DNA from: an uncultured Roseivirga sp.
GTDB taxonomy: Bacteria; Bacteroidota; Bacteroidia; Cytophagales; Cyclobacteriaceae
Direction: 5' to 3'
NCBI GenBank assembly: GCA_947493005.1
Contig: CANLOY010000003.1
Coordinates: 620,001 to 684,000 of the forward strand
DNA length: 64,000 nucleotides
The notes under the pieces are model-generated. The model had not been told where the DNA came from. It saw only the letters and a list, made by a program, of their open reading frames with translations, and did no database searches. Position numbers and translations under genes: made by a program. This document shows, piece after piece, positions 1 through 8,720 of this stretch. How positions within the stretch are numbered: the stretch's first letter is position 1; every line of letters starts with the position of its first letter.

Positions 1-714
1 ATGAGGGAGATGAGAAGTACCAGCATATCTCAAATGCAACTTGTTTTATCTATGGTTTTATGCATTGGAATGTGTGTAGGCCTAAAAACCAATAAAAGAT
101 GGAGTAAAGGCGAACGTATTCTTCAGGAAGCAAAGCAGGCACAACTAAGCTCAGAAATTAAATATTTAAAGTATCAAATCCAGCCCCATTTTCTTTTCAA
201 CACCTTGAACAATATCTACTCCTTAATTGATGGCTCTCCTGATATTGCAAAAACATCAATTCACAGCTTGAGTAAAATGATGCGCTACTTACTGCATGAT
301 TCAAACACAGACAGAGTCCCACTCTCCAAGGAAGTTGACTTTCTGGAACGCTACATCGACTTAATGAGATTAAGAGTATCTGGTAATTTTACATTGAAAA
401 AGAATTTCCCTGTAATTAATCAACCCGTACAAATAGCCCCACTTCTATTGGTTTCATTCATTGAAAATGCTTTCAAACACGGTGTAGATGCTATACAGGC
501 CAGCCATATTGAAGTTGAACTTACTCTTGAAAATAACCAACTACGATATCGTGTGATTAATTCGTCATTTCCACAAAGTGAAAAAGCAGCCGATTCTGGT
601 ATTGGCCTGGAAAACCTTAGAAAGAGGCTGGAATTACTATACACCAACCAATTTGAATTGCTAACCGAAGAGAAGGATGGCATCCATACAGCATCATTGA
701 CACTTAACTATTGA
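1..714 (+). CDS. LytS-type sensor histidine kinase, C-terminal part (truncated by window edge)
   Basis: Sensor kinase of the LytS/YehU (His_kinase family) type, which would phosphorylate the LytTR regulator encoded directly downstream. The visible 237 residues hold one hydrophobic segment (about 13-28), a coiled linker, the phospho-acceptor box QPHFLFNTLN with His63, the ATP-binding N-box ENAFKHG (155-161) and a glycine box SGIGLENL (199-206). The frame is open from base 1. Relatives, including the second pair at 61.4-62.5 kb, carry about four membrane segments, so most of the sensor domain probably lies outside the window and the apparent ATG at base 1 need not be the true start. The stop overlaps the TTG at 711 of the regulator frame, so the two are almost certainly co-translated. 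Confidence 0.85.
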   Translation: MREMRSTSISQMQLVLSMVLCIGMCVGLKTNKRWSKGERILQEAKQAQLSSEIKYLKYQIQPHFLFNTLNNIYSLIDGSPDIAKTSIHSLSKMMRYLLHDSNTDRVPLSKEVDFLERYIDLMRLRVSGNFTLKKNFPVINQPVQIAPLLLVSFIENAFKHGVDAIQASHIEVELTLENNQLRYRVINSSFPQSEKAADSGIGLENLRKRLELLYTNQFELLTEEKDGIHTASLTLNY

Positions 715-716
715 GC

Positions 717-1439
717 ATGGCGATTAAATGTTTACTAATTGACGATGAACCCCTTGCGCTCAAGCTGTTAGAGGGCTATGTGATGTCTACCCCATTTTTA
801 CAGTTGGTAGCAAAGTGTAACAGTGCCATTACTGCAATTGAAATAATGGAAAACGAGCCTGTCGATCTCATCTTTACCGACATTCAGATGCCTAACCTAT
901 CTGGTATGGAGTTTTCAAAAATGATCTTGAGCAAAGATGTAAAGATCATTTTCACTACCGCTTTTGAAAATTTTGCATTAGAAAGCTATAAGGTCAATGC
1001 GGTTGACTATTTGGTAAAACCAATCAGCTATTCGGAGTTTTTTTCAGCAGCCAATAAAGCCAAACAATTATTATTAAATACACCTCTTCAATCCGAAATT
1101 GACACTTATAACGAAGACTATATTTTTGTAAAATCTGATTATAAGCTCATTAGAATAGATTTAAAAGATATCGTTTACGTTGAAGGGCTAAAAGATTATC
1201 TAAAATTCTACACTGTCAATTCAGAAAAGCCCATCCTTTCCTTAAAAAGCATGAAATCGTTGGAAGAAGAACTACCTGGCAAAAGCTTCATGCGAGTTCA
1301 TCGCTCCTTTATTGTCAATTTAAGGAAGGTCACAACTATAGAACGTGGTCGTATTGTTTTTGGAAAAAAGTATATACCTGTTTCGGAAAAGCACAAAGAA
1401 GACTTCCAAAAGTTCATTGATTGTGACTTTTCGAAATAG
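717..1439 (+). CDS. LytTR-family response regulator
   Basis: DNA-binding response regulator of 240 residues paired with the preceding kinase. It has an N-terminal receiver domain with the acidic pocket D9-D10, phospho-acceptor D55 in FTDIQMP and a conserved Lys in the VDYLVKP stretch near residue 104. A C-terminal LytTR DNA-binding domain follows (about 135-240). I chose ATG 717, which gives the usual N-terminus MAIKCLLIDDEP. A TTG at 711 is in frame and overlaps the kinase stop, and would add two residues. The most likely target, by position only, is the secreted hydrolase gene 130 bp downstream. Confidence 0.88.
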   Translation: MAIKCLLIDDEPLALKLLEGYVMSTPFLQLVAKCNSAITAIEIMENEPVDLIFTDIQMPNLSGMEFSKMILSKDVKIIFTTAFENFALESYKVNAVDYLVKPISYSEFFSAANKAKQLLLNTPLQSEIDTYNEDYIFVKSDYKLIRIDLKDIVYVEGLKDYLKFYTVNSEKPILSLKSMKSLEEELPGKSFMRVHRSFIVNLRKVTTIERGRIVFGKKYIPVSEKHKEDFQKFIDCDFSK

Positions 1440-1569
1440 ACAAAACCTTTTAAAACATCTATAGAATCTCCAAGTTTATCCATTTTATTTCTGCGGATAA
1501 TTGGTTCTGCTCAAGTTTGGTGAGTCGTTAATCGACTTCAAAAACATCAGAATCATATAACCAAAGAAA

Positions 1570-3255
1570 ATGAAAAATGCATTATTCATTCTAATCATGA
1601 CATTGTGGATTCTCAACGCAAATGGTCAAATCAGTAAAACACAAATAGAGAAAATAGATAAGTCATTTTCACAATGGGACAAAGCCAATACACCTGGTGG
1701 AGCAATTGGAATTGTCAAAGATGGCAAACTGGTTTACTCCAAAGGCTACGGGTTTGCTAATTTGGAATACGATATACCCTTTACACCTAAAACCATTTCT
1801 CGTATTGCCTCTACATCAAAACAATTTACAGCAGCCTGCATTATCTTACTATCTCAACAAGAGGGGGTATCCCTTGAAGACAAACTATCAAAATTCTTTC
1901 CCGACTTCCCTGCCTATGCCAATGACATTACAATACGACACCTTCTGAACCATACCAGTGGTATTAGAGATTACCTAGGGCTTAAAAGAATAGCCGGCTT
2001 GGTACGCAATGAAGATTACTTCAGCAAGAAGGATGTAAAGCAGTGGATAATGAACCAAAGGGAGTTAAACTTTACTCCCGGAGATAAGTTATCATATAGT
2101 AACTCAGGGTATTGGCTTCTTGGTCAAATTGTGAAAGAGGTGAGCGGACTGTCATTGAGGGAATATGCCCAAAAACATATATTCAATCCATTAGGAATGA
2201 ATAACACACATTATCATGATGATCACAAACATGTTATTAAGAATCGTGCCCATGGTTACGCACCAAATGATAAAAATGGGTTTGATATGAAAATGTATCA
2301 TTTGGATATGGTGGGCGATGGTGGTGTATTTACCACTGTGGAAGACCTTAAAAAGTGGGACGACTCTTTTTATAGCTCAAAGGTATTGGACCGTGACTTT
2401 TGGAATAAAATGACGCAAGTAGGTGTGTTGAATAATGGCGAACAACTTGGCTATGCATCAGGTTTAGGAATAGAAAACTACCGAGGGACAACAGTTCATA
2501 GACATGGAGGTGCTTTTGCAGGTTTCAGGGCAGAATTGATCCGTTTCCCTGAACATCGCCTTTCGGTCATCTTTTTGGGCAACAGGGATGACGTTGACCC
2601 TTCCAGAACAGCATTTCAAGTTGCTGACATGTTGCTTGAGGATGAATTTAAAAAACATAAAAATGAAAGCCCTGTAGAGGATTTCACATCCCCAGTAGTC
2701 AGTATCAATGCAATTTCCCTTACCACGAATCAACTAAAAGTATTTGAAGGAAATTACTGGGGTATTGATGATAAAATCAGTCGGAAGCTGGAAGTTCGGA
2801 ATGATACATTGAATTATGTCAGAGACAATGGTTTTGCATCAAAAATGATACCTATAGCGCACAATAAATTTCAATGGGTAAGTCGTGGTGAAGTAATCAC
2901 AATAACCTTCGATAGCAGTAAAAACCCTACAAAATTCACATTTGGATCTGTTGGTGAACCAGACTCTGAATTCAAAGCTTACACACCAGTAACCTCCTTT
3001 AGCAAATCTGATTTAAAATCGTATGCCGGAGATTACTATAACTCAGATTTAGACAAGTTTTACTCTTTAAGGGTTGAAGAAAATAGTTTGGTACTATATA
3101 TAAATGGTAGCCGTATAGCACCACTTTACCCTCTCATGAAAAACATACTAACCAACCCCAGGCAGATGAACCTGGTAATGCAGTTTAATAAAACCAGAAA
3201 CAAGTTTGAACTATCCATTGCAAGAATCAATAACCTTGAGTTTGTAAAGCGATAA
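1570..3255 (+). CDS. Serine beta-lactamase-fold hydrolase (class C / penicillin-binding-protein-like), exported
   Basis: Secreted serine hydrolase of the beta-lactamase/transpeptidase superfamily (class C/EstB/DD-peptidase-like), 561 residues. An N-terminal signal peptide ends near NANGQ (residue 20). Catalytic motifs are visible: SxxK at S81-T-S-K84, the tyrosine motif Y176-S-N178, and H312-G-G in place of KTG. The catalytic domain ends near residue 365. The last 200 residues form an extra beta-rich domain, seen in Bacteroidota members of this family. True antibiotic hydrolysis cannot be inferred, because the family includes peptidases and esterases. It stands alone after the LytTR pair, with no clear terminator between them. 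Confidence 0.82.
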   Translation: MKNALFILIMTLWILNANGQISKTQIEKIDKSFSQWDKANTPGGAIGIVKDGKLVYSKGYGFANLEYDIPFTPKTISRIASTSKQFTAACIILLSQQEGVSLEDKLSKFFPDFPAYANDITIRHLLNHTSGIRDYLGLKRIAGLVRNEDYFSKKDVKQWIMNQRELNFTPGDKLSYSNSGYWLLGQIVKEVSGLSLREYAQKHIFNPLGMNNTHYHDDHKHVIKNRAHGYAPNDKNGFDMKMYHLDMVGDGGVFTTVEDLKKWDDSFYSSKVLDRDFWNKMTQVGVLNNGEQLGYASGLGIENYRGTTVHRHGGAFAGFRAELIRFPEHRLSVIFLGNRDDVDPSRTAFQVADMLLEDEFKKHKNESPVEDFTSPVVSINAISLTTNQLKVFEGNYWGIDDKISRKLEVRNDTLNYVRDNGFASKMIPIAHNKFQWVSRGEVITITFDSSKNPTKFTFGSVGEPDSEFKAYTPVTSFSKSDLKSYAGDYYNSDLDKFYSLRVEENSLVLYINGSRIAPLYPLMKNILTNPRQMNLVMQFNKTRNKFELSIARINNLEFVKR

Positions 3256-3366
3256 ACAAAGGTCTAATCTGTCACATAGCTAATTCTTCTAAATAGGATT
3301 CCGAGGCACTTCCTGTTTTTAAAACCAATTCCCTATTTTTACGCCCTCAATTAAGAAGAATAAACT

Positions 3367-4182
3367 ATGTCACATAACCTATTAAAAGGAAAACGAGGAA
3401 TCATCTTTGGTGCATTAGACGAACGTTCTATTGCCTGGAAAGTAGCTCAGGTAGCTAAAGCTGAAGGTGCCACTTTCACATTGACAAATGCACCAATCGC
3501 CATGCGAATGGGAGCAATTAACCAATTGGCTGAGGAATGTGGTGCGGAAGTAATTCCTGCAGATGCTACTTCAATTGAAGACCTTGAAAACCTTTTCACT
3601 AAGTCTATGGAAGTACTTGGTGGTAAAATTGACTTTGTCCTCCACTCCATCGGTATGAGCCCTAATGTTAGAAAAGGACGTGAATATGGAGACCTTAATT
3701 ACGACTGGTTCCAGAAAACCTTAGACATCTCTGCGATTTCTTTCCACAAAGTAATGCAGACAGCAGAAAAGCTTGATGCGATGAACGAGTGGGGTTCTAT
3801 CATGGCGCTATCATACATAGCTGCACAGCGCTCTTTCCCTGATTATTCAGACATGGCACAAGCAAAATCTATGCTGGAGTCTATCGCACGAAGCTATGGT
3901 GAGCGTTTCGGAAGATTAAAGAATGTGAGAGTCAACACTATTTCTCAGTCTCCTACAATGACCACTGCAGGTTCAGGTGTTGGTGGGTTTGATGTGTTCT
4001 TCGACTATGCAGAAAAGATGTCTCCATTAGGAAACGCAAGTGCCGAAGCATGTGCAAACTATACAGTAATGTTCTTCTCTGACTTTACACGTATGGTTAC
4101 CATGCAGAACTTAATGCATGACGGTGGTTTCTCATCTTCAGGTATAACTGGTGCTTTGATTGAGCAGTTGAAAAAAAGCTAA
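3367..4182 (+). CDS. fabI: Enoyl-[acyl-carrier-protein] reductase (NADH)
   Basis: FabI catalyses the last step of each fatty-acid elongation cycle in the cytoplasm, reducing trans-2-enoyl-ACP with NADH. The 271-residue length is right for the family. An N-terminal Rossmann segment (GKRGIIFGALDERSIAW, from residue 8) is of the divergent FabI type. The short-chain-reductase pair Y160-x6-K167 lies in PDYSDMAQAK, and Y150 in the ALSY stretch corresponds to the other family tyrosine. It is probably monocistronic: a hairpin follows the stop codon before ispE. It is the classical target of triclosan-type inhibitors, but resistance cannot be judged from the sequence. Confidence 0.95.
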   Translation: MSHNLLKGKRGIIFGALDERSIAWKVAQVAKAEGATFTLTNAPIAMRMGAINQLAEECGAEVIPADATSIEDLENLFTKSMEVLGGKIDFVLHSIGMSPNVRKGREYGDLNYDWFQKTLDISAISFHKVMQTAEKLDAMNEWGSIMALSYIAAQRSFPDYSDMAQAKSMLESIARSYGERFGRLKNVRVNTISQSPTMTTAGSGVGGFDVFFDYAEKMSPLGNASAEACANYTVMFFSDFTRMVTMQNLMHDGGFSSSGITGALIEQLKKS

Positions 4183-4196
4183 TCAGAAACAAATTG

Positions 4197-4235
4197 AAGA
4201 GTCTGTCCTGATTAAGTTTATGGCAGACTCTTTAC
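4197..4235 (+). terminator. Hairpin terminator after fabI
   Basis: A perfect 9-bp inverted repeat AAGAGTCTG (4197-4205) / CAGACTCTT (4224-4232) starts 15 bases after the fabI stop and is followed by a weak T-rich stretch. A second small palindrome, ACACTT-TT-AAGTGT, follows at 4234-4247. A Rho-independent terminator is the simplest reading. Confidence 0.55.
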
Positions 4236-4253
4236 ACTTTTAAGTGTTAGCCC

Positions 4254-5066
4254 ATGATCTCATTTCCCAACGCAAAGATCAATCTTGGTTTACAGATTAC
4301 AGGTAAACTACCCAATGGCTATCACTCCATTAATACCTGTTTTTATCCCATCCCTCTTTATGATGTTTTAGAGGCCGTTCCAGCCAAAAAAACAAAGTTT
4401 GAGGCTAGTGGAATCAAAATCCCTGGCAACGGAGAAGATAACCTGGTTTTAAAAGCTTATAAGCTGCTAAAAAAAGACTATCAACTTCCTGAACTACACA
4501 TCCACCTATTGAAAAACATTCCTATGGGAGCCGGCCTTGGAGGTGGCTCTTCCGATGCAGCATTTATGCTGAAGATGTTGAGTAGTGAATTTCAGTTGTT
4601 TCTGGATGATGTAATCCTTGAAGATTATGCTGCAAAATTAGGTAGCGACTGCCCTTTCTTTATCAGCAACACTCCTGCACTAGGAAGTGGAACAGGGACA
4701 GATTTATCTCCTATTTCGTTAGATCTAAGCGGACTATATATCACATTGATCAATCCGGGCATTCATGTATCTACACAATCTGCCTATGCAGGGGTAAAAC
4801 CGCAAAAAGCAGCTTATGACCTAGAAGACACCTTACTTAGTAAAGACTTCAATCAATGGAAAAAGAACTTAACCAATGACTTTGAAGAGTCGGTATTTAG
4901 TCAACACCCCAGTCTTGGCAAAATCAAACAGTCGCTTTATGAAACTGGTGCGGTATACGCTGCTATGAGCGGGTCTGGCTCTACTTTATTCGGGATTTTT
5001 ACCGAACCACCAACGCTAGATGAGAAAATCAAAACAGATGACTTCATTACAACAATACAACTGTAA
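4254..5066 (+). CDS. ispE: 4-diphosphocytidyl-2-C-methyl-D-erythritol kinase
   Basis: IspE is the GHMP-family kinase of the non-mevalonate (MEP) isoprenoid pathway. It phosphorylates CDP-methylerythritol with ATP in the cytoplasm. Length 270 residues. Visible signatures are the N-terminal AKINLGL with Lys8, the glycine-rich GHMP phosphate loop GAGLGGGSSDAA (92-103), and LGSDCPFF with the catalytic Asp132. The C-terminal MSGSGSTLFG is the third GHMP motif. The presence of the MEP pathway fits a menaquinone-dependent Bacteroidota, since the prenyl side chain needs isoprenoids. Confidence 0.94.
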   Translation: MISFPNAKINLGLQITGKLPNGYHSINTCFYPIPLYDVLEAVPAKKTKFEASGIKIPGNGEDNLVLKAYKLLKKDYQLPELHIHLLKNIPMGAGLGGGSSDAAFMLKMLSSEFQLFLDDVILEDYAAKLGSDCPFFISNTPALGSGTGTDLSPISLDLSGLYITLINPGIHVSTQSAYAGVKPQKAAYDLEDTLLSKDFNQWKKNLTNDFEESVFSQHPSLGKIKQSLYETGAVYAAMSGSGSTLFGIFTEPPTLDEKIKTDDFITTIQL

Positions 5067-5088
5067 TGTTCGTTGGTATTCCATATCA

Positions 5089-5892
5089 ATGAAGTATTTC
5101 CTCATTCTCTTTTTTCTCAGTTCACTATCTCTTGTCGCTCAAGAACAGCCGATTAAAATTTATGACCGCAAAACAGATGATGCAATCAAAGTGTATGCGG
5201 ACAATGATGAGCTTTTTCCGTTTACCCTAACATTAAAAATCGACTATCAGGGGCTAGTACCTAAAGAAAAACTTCCGGATTATATTGTTCTTCCCGGAAA
5301 CAGTAAAAAGTTTTTATTGGCTGAACTGAAGATTCCAGAAAACACTTCGTGGAAAATCAGCTATGGATTTCAGTATATGGAAGGAAATGCAGATGCAATT
5401 CATGATGATGACTTTGTGTATCAGCTGCCATTTGCGATCGGGAATTCATTTCCACTTACACAAGGGTATAATGGCCCATCTACACACCAAGGTATCAATG
5501 CTCTTGACTTTACAATGGCGGTAGGTGAAGATATAGTTGCAGCCAGAGGTGGTACTGTAGTCAAAATAAAAGAAGATTCTAACAGGGGGTGCCCCTCCTC
5601 TCGTTGTCTCGATGATGGTAATTTCGTTAGAATACTACACGATGATGGCACCATGGCCGAATACTATCATTTACAAAAGAATGGAGCATTGGTCAACCCA
5701 GGAGATGTAGTTAAACAAGGACAGCTGATCGGAAAAAGTGGAGACACAGGCTTTGCTTCAGGCCCTCATTTACACTTTTTGGTTTTCAAAACAGATGGAG
5801 TCAAACAGATCACCATTAAGACTAAGTTCAAATATGAGTCTAACAGAATTGGCTTTCTTAAGGTTGGAGAAATCTACACAGCCTTTAAATAA
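5089..5892 (+). CDS. Exported M23 family metallopeptidase (LytM-like)
   Basis: Secreted zinc endopeptidase-like protein of the M23 family, predicted to act on cell-wall peptide cross-links. I place the start at ATG 5089, because it gives a good signal peptide (MKYFLILFFLSSLSLVAQ). The longer reading frame from 5020 overlaps ispE and lacks a signal. Of 267 residues, the N-terminal half is a beta-rich domain. The peptidase domain carries H133 in THQGINALD (D140), the YYHL histidine (194) and the GPHLHF pair H227/H229. Two cysteines (168, 173) flank a short CPSSRC loop. Only 22 bases separate it from the ispE stop. Confidence 0.85.
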   Translation: MKYFLILFFLSSLSLVAQEQPIKIYDRKTDDAIKVYADNDELFPFTLTLKIDYQGLVPKEKLPDYIVLPGNSKKFLLAELKIPENTSWKISYGFQYMEGNADAIHDDDFVYQLPFAIGNSFPLTQGYNGPSTHQGINALDFTMAVGEDIVAARGGTVVKIKEDSNRGCPSSRCLDDGNFVRILHDDGTMAEYYHLQKNGALVNPGDVVKQGQLIGKSGDTGFASGPHLHFLVFKTDGVKQITIKTKFKYESNRIGFLKVGEIYTAFK

Positions 5893-5990
5893 TGTTTCAT
5901 AAGGTGTAGCTTGATTTCCTATAAGATAGAGCCAAATCCCTCAAGCAGTTTAATCTTCTATTTCGTACATTCAAATAGAATAGCATTTCC

Positions 5991-6452
5991 ATGGAATTAA
6001 CAATCAACGGTAAGCAATATAAAGTTGAGGTAGAACCTCAAATGCCACTACTATGGGTGCTCAGAGATGAGCTTAATCTAACAGGAACAAAGTTTGGCTG
6101 TGGAATAGCTTTTTGTGGGGCTTGTACTGTTCAAATTGATGGAGTAGCTACAAGGTCCTGTGTTTTCCCTGCCAGTGCTGCCGTTGGCAAAGAAATAAAA
6201 ACTATTGAAGGCTTATCTCACAACGAGACCCTTAGCAAGGTTCAACAAGCATGGGTAGATCATCAAGTACCCCAGTGTGGGTATTGTCAATCGGGTATGA
6301 TTATGGCTATTGATAGCCTCTTGCAAACTACTCCTTCTCCTTCAGCTGAAGAACTCGAAACAAGCATAACAAACATTTGTAGGTGTGGTACTTATCAAAG
6401 AGTAAAAGAAGCTGTTGTAAGTATAGTGGAATCTGATAATATCAAGGAATAA
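5991..6452 (+). CDS. (2Fe-2S)-binding small subunit of a xanthine-oxidase-family molybdenum hydroxylase (IorA-like)
   Basis: Electron-transfer subunit of 153 residues. The N-terminal plant-ferredoxin-like cluster has C37, C42, C45 and C57 (FGCGIAFCGAC). The C-terminal all-helical cluster has C96-x2-C99 and C130-x-C132 (QCGYCQSG, CRCGTYQRV). This is the standard two-cluster layout of the isoquinoline 1-oxidoreductase alpha / aldehyde oxidoreductase small subunits. The gene ends 3 bp before the large-subunit gene, so the two form one operon. No FAD subunit is encoded nearby, as expected for the IorAB type, which usually passes electrons to a cytochrome. Confidence 0.9.
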   Translation: MELTINGKQYKVEVEPQMPLLWVLRDELNLTGTKFGCGIAFCGACTVQIDGVATRSCVFPASAAVGKEIKTIEGLSHNETLSKVQQAWVDHQVPQCGYCQSGMIMAIDSLLQTTPSPSAEELETSITNICRCGTYQRVKEAVVSIVESDNIKE

Positions 6453-6455
6453 GCT

Positions 6456-8720
6456 ATGAGTAAAAGCAGTAAGCGAGGTAAGATTACGCGTAGGGCCTTT
6501 ATTATTTCAGGCTCGATTGTCGGTGGTGGACTAGCTTTGGGGCTAGGTGGAATTGCTTATTCAAACCACAAGAAAAGGCTATTCAGTGGTTTAGGTTTTG
6601 AAGATGCTCAAGCATTAAATCCTTTCATTTTCATCACATCCAACAACAAAGTAAAGCTCGCAGTTGCCAGAGCAGAAATGGGTCAGGGTGTACATCACTC
6701 CATGGCTATGCTAGCAGGAGAAGAGCTTGATATTAACCCTGAACTAATTGAAGTAATACACCCCCAGGTTGAAGGGCCTTATGCTAATATCAACTTAGCC
6801 ACCGAATACAAAAGAAACTCAAGTTCAGATGGTTTTCACCTGATGCAAAAAATAGCCTATGTTCTACCCTATATTGCCACGGGTGGAAGTACCAGTGTAA
6901 GAGACGGCTATGATCACTATAGAATTATCGGTGCTCAAGTTCGGGAAATGCTAAAAGCTGCTGCTGCCAAGAAGTGGAATACCGATAAAGACAATTTACT
7001 GGCAGAAAATGGGTTCATCATCCATCCTGATGGTGAAAAACTTACCTATGGGGAATTAGCTCAGGCAGCTTCAGAAATAGAACCAATCGACAAACCTGTA
7101 CTTAAGTCAAAAGATGAATTCAAGTGGCTCGGAAAAGACAGCAAACGCATCGACCTCCGGTCTAAAGTAAATGGGCAAGCACAATTTGGTATTGATGTTA
7201 GAGTACCTGGAATGAAATTCGGAGCAATTAAACACGTACCAATCAAAGGAGCCAGACTAGAACGAATTGTTAATGCCAGTGAAATATCCAATATGCCAGG
7301 AGTTTCTAAAGTCATTCAACTGGATAATGGCGGGGTTGTAGTAGCTGATAATACCTGGAGGGCTAAAAATGCCGCTAATCAACTCAAGTTAGAGCTAGAG
7401 GATACTGAATTTGAAAAAACATCGTCCAATGACCTCCATACCGAAATGACAGGTAAGCTTGAAGATGACATGCAGGTTGTAGCCGAGAAAAAAGGCAAAG
7501 TGGATACTGTCTTTAAAGCAAACAACAAGCACGTTGAAGCTACCTACGAAGTGCCTTATCTGGCACATGCTACAATGGAACCTATGAACTGCACCATGCT
7601 TGTTGAAGAGGGCAAAGTCAAAGTTTGGGTGGGTCAACAAGCTCCGTTTTTGGTTTTAAATGCCGTTTCAAAAATCACTGGCGTCAGTAAAAAGAATATT
7701 GAAATATACATTACCTATTTAGGAGGTGGCTTTGGCCGAAGAGCAGAGATGGACTGGATTCAGGAGACTGCACAGGTAGCCAAAGAAATGAAGGGGATTC
7801 CCGTTCAGCTAGTATGGACAAGAGAGGAGGACATGCAAAATGACACCTATAGACCGCCTGCAATTGCCAAAATGAGAGCCTTATTAGATGAGGACAATAA
7901 TGAAGTAACAGCTTGGGAACATCACAATGTAATGCAATCGGCATTGCGAAGTAGTATTCGTAGAAACTTCCCAATCATGACTCCTCCCCCAAGTAAAGAT
8001 GTTAATTCATCTGAGGGGGCCATTAACCTTCCCTATGATTTCAAAAGTAGTAAGATTGGTTTCTCTTTAATTGAAAACCCTATTCCTGTCGGTTTCTGGA
8101 GAAGTGTAGGCCATTCTATAAATGGATTCTTTACGGAGAGCTTTATTGATGAGCTCGCTCACTCCGCTAATGCCGACCCATATGAATTCAGAAGAACCCT
8201 ATTGGTAAAAAGCCCAAGACACCTTCATGTTTTGAACAAAGCTGCTGAACTATCCAATTGGAGGACTCCTGTCCATGAACATTCTGCTAAAGGCATTGCA
8301 TTACACGAATCTTTCGGTTCAATTGTAGCGCAGGTAATAGAAATTGGAGTTGACGGAAACATGGTTTTATTGGATAAAGTGACTTGTGTGATAGACTGTG
8401 GCAAAACGGTTAACCCTAACAATATAGAGGCTCAAATGCAAAGCGGAATTGTTTATGGACTTACTGCTGCTTGTCTGGGAGAAATCACCTTCACCAATGG
8501 GAAAATTGATCAGGCCAACTTTCCAACCTACGATATACTCAGACTAAAGCATATGCCAGAGATAGTTACTCATATTGTAGAAAGCGATGAAACCCCAGGA
8601 GGTGTTGGCGAGCCAGGAACTCCTCCTATTGCAGCAGCTCTTTGCAATGCACTGTACGCAGCAACTGGTCAGCGAATAAGGAAACTACCGCTACGACTTT
8701 CAGGTTTTAGTTTCAGTTAA
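6456..8720 (+). CDS. Molybdopterin-binding large subunit of xanthine-oxidase-family hydroxylase, Tat-exported (IorB-like)
   Basis: Catalytic subunit of 754 residues that hydroxylates an aldehyde or N-heterocycle, with the oxygen coming from water. The N-terminus has a twin-arginine signal (KITRRAFIISG, then a hydrophobic glycine-rich stretch to about residue 35), so the folded complex should act in the periplasm. The molybdenum-domain motif GGGFGRRAEMD lies near residue 425, and the catalytic glutamate is E719 in GGVGEPGTPP. The substrate cannot be read from the sequence; isoquinoline is only the name-giving case. No maturation protein (XdhC-like) or cytochrome partner is next door. The last 21 bp overlap the convergent EamA gene. 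Confidence 0.88.
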   Translation: MSKSSKRGKITRRAFIISGSIVGGGLALGLGGIAYSNHKKRLFSGLGFEDAQALNPFIFITSNNKVKLAVARAEMGQGVHHSMAMLAGEELDINPELIEVIHPQVEGPYANINLATEYKRNSSSDGFHLMQKIAYVLPYIATGGSTSVRDGYDHYRIIGAQVREMLKAAAAKKWNTDKDNLLAENGFIIHPDGEKLTYGELAQAASEIEPIDKPVLKSKDEFKWLGKDSKRIDLRSKVNGQAQFGIDVRVPGMKFGAIKHVPIKGARLERIVNASEISNMPGVSKVIQLDNGGVVVADNTWRAKNAANQLKLELEDTEFEKTSSNDLHTEMTGKLEDDMQVVAEKKGKVDTVFKANNKHVEATYEVPYLAHATMEPMNCTMLVEEGKVKVWVGQQAPFLVLNAVSKITGVSKKNIEIYITYLGGGFGRRAEMDWIQETAQVAKEMKGIPVQLVWTREEDMQNDTYRPPAIAKMRALLDEDNNEVTAWEHHNVMQSALRSSIRRNFPIMTPPPSKDVNSSEGAINLPYDFKSSKIGFSLIENPIPVGFWRSVGHSINGFFTESFIDELAHSANADPYEFRRTLLVKSPRHLHVLNKAAELSNWRTPVHEHSAKGIALHESFGSIVAQVIEIGVDGNMVLLDKVTCVIDCGKTVNPNNIEAQMQSGIVYGLTAACLGEITFTNGKIDQANFPTYDILRLKHMPEIVTHIVESDETPGGVGEPGTPPIAAALCNALYAATGQRIRKLPLRLSGFSFS

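Noticed and set aside
420-683. Minus-strand open frame inside the kinase gene
   Set aside because: It is antisense to a clear histidine kinase and has no family motif; the same applies to the other frames lying wholly within recognised genes.
5020-5088. Upstream extension of the M23 peptidase
   Set aside because: It overlaps ispE and lacks a signal sequence; the ATG at 5089 begins a proper signal peptide.
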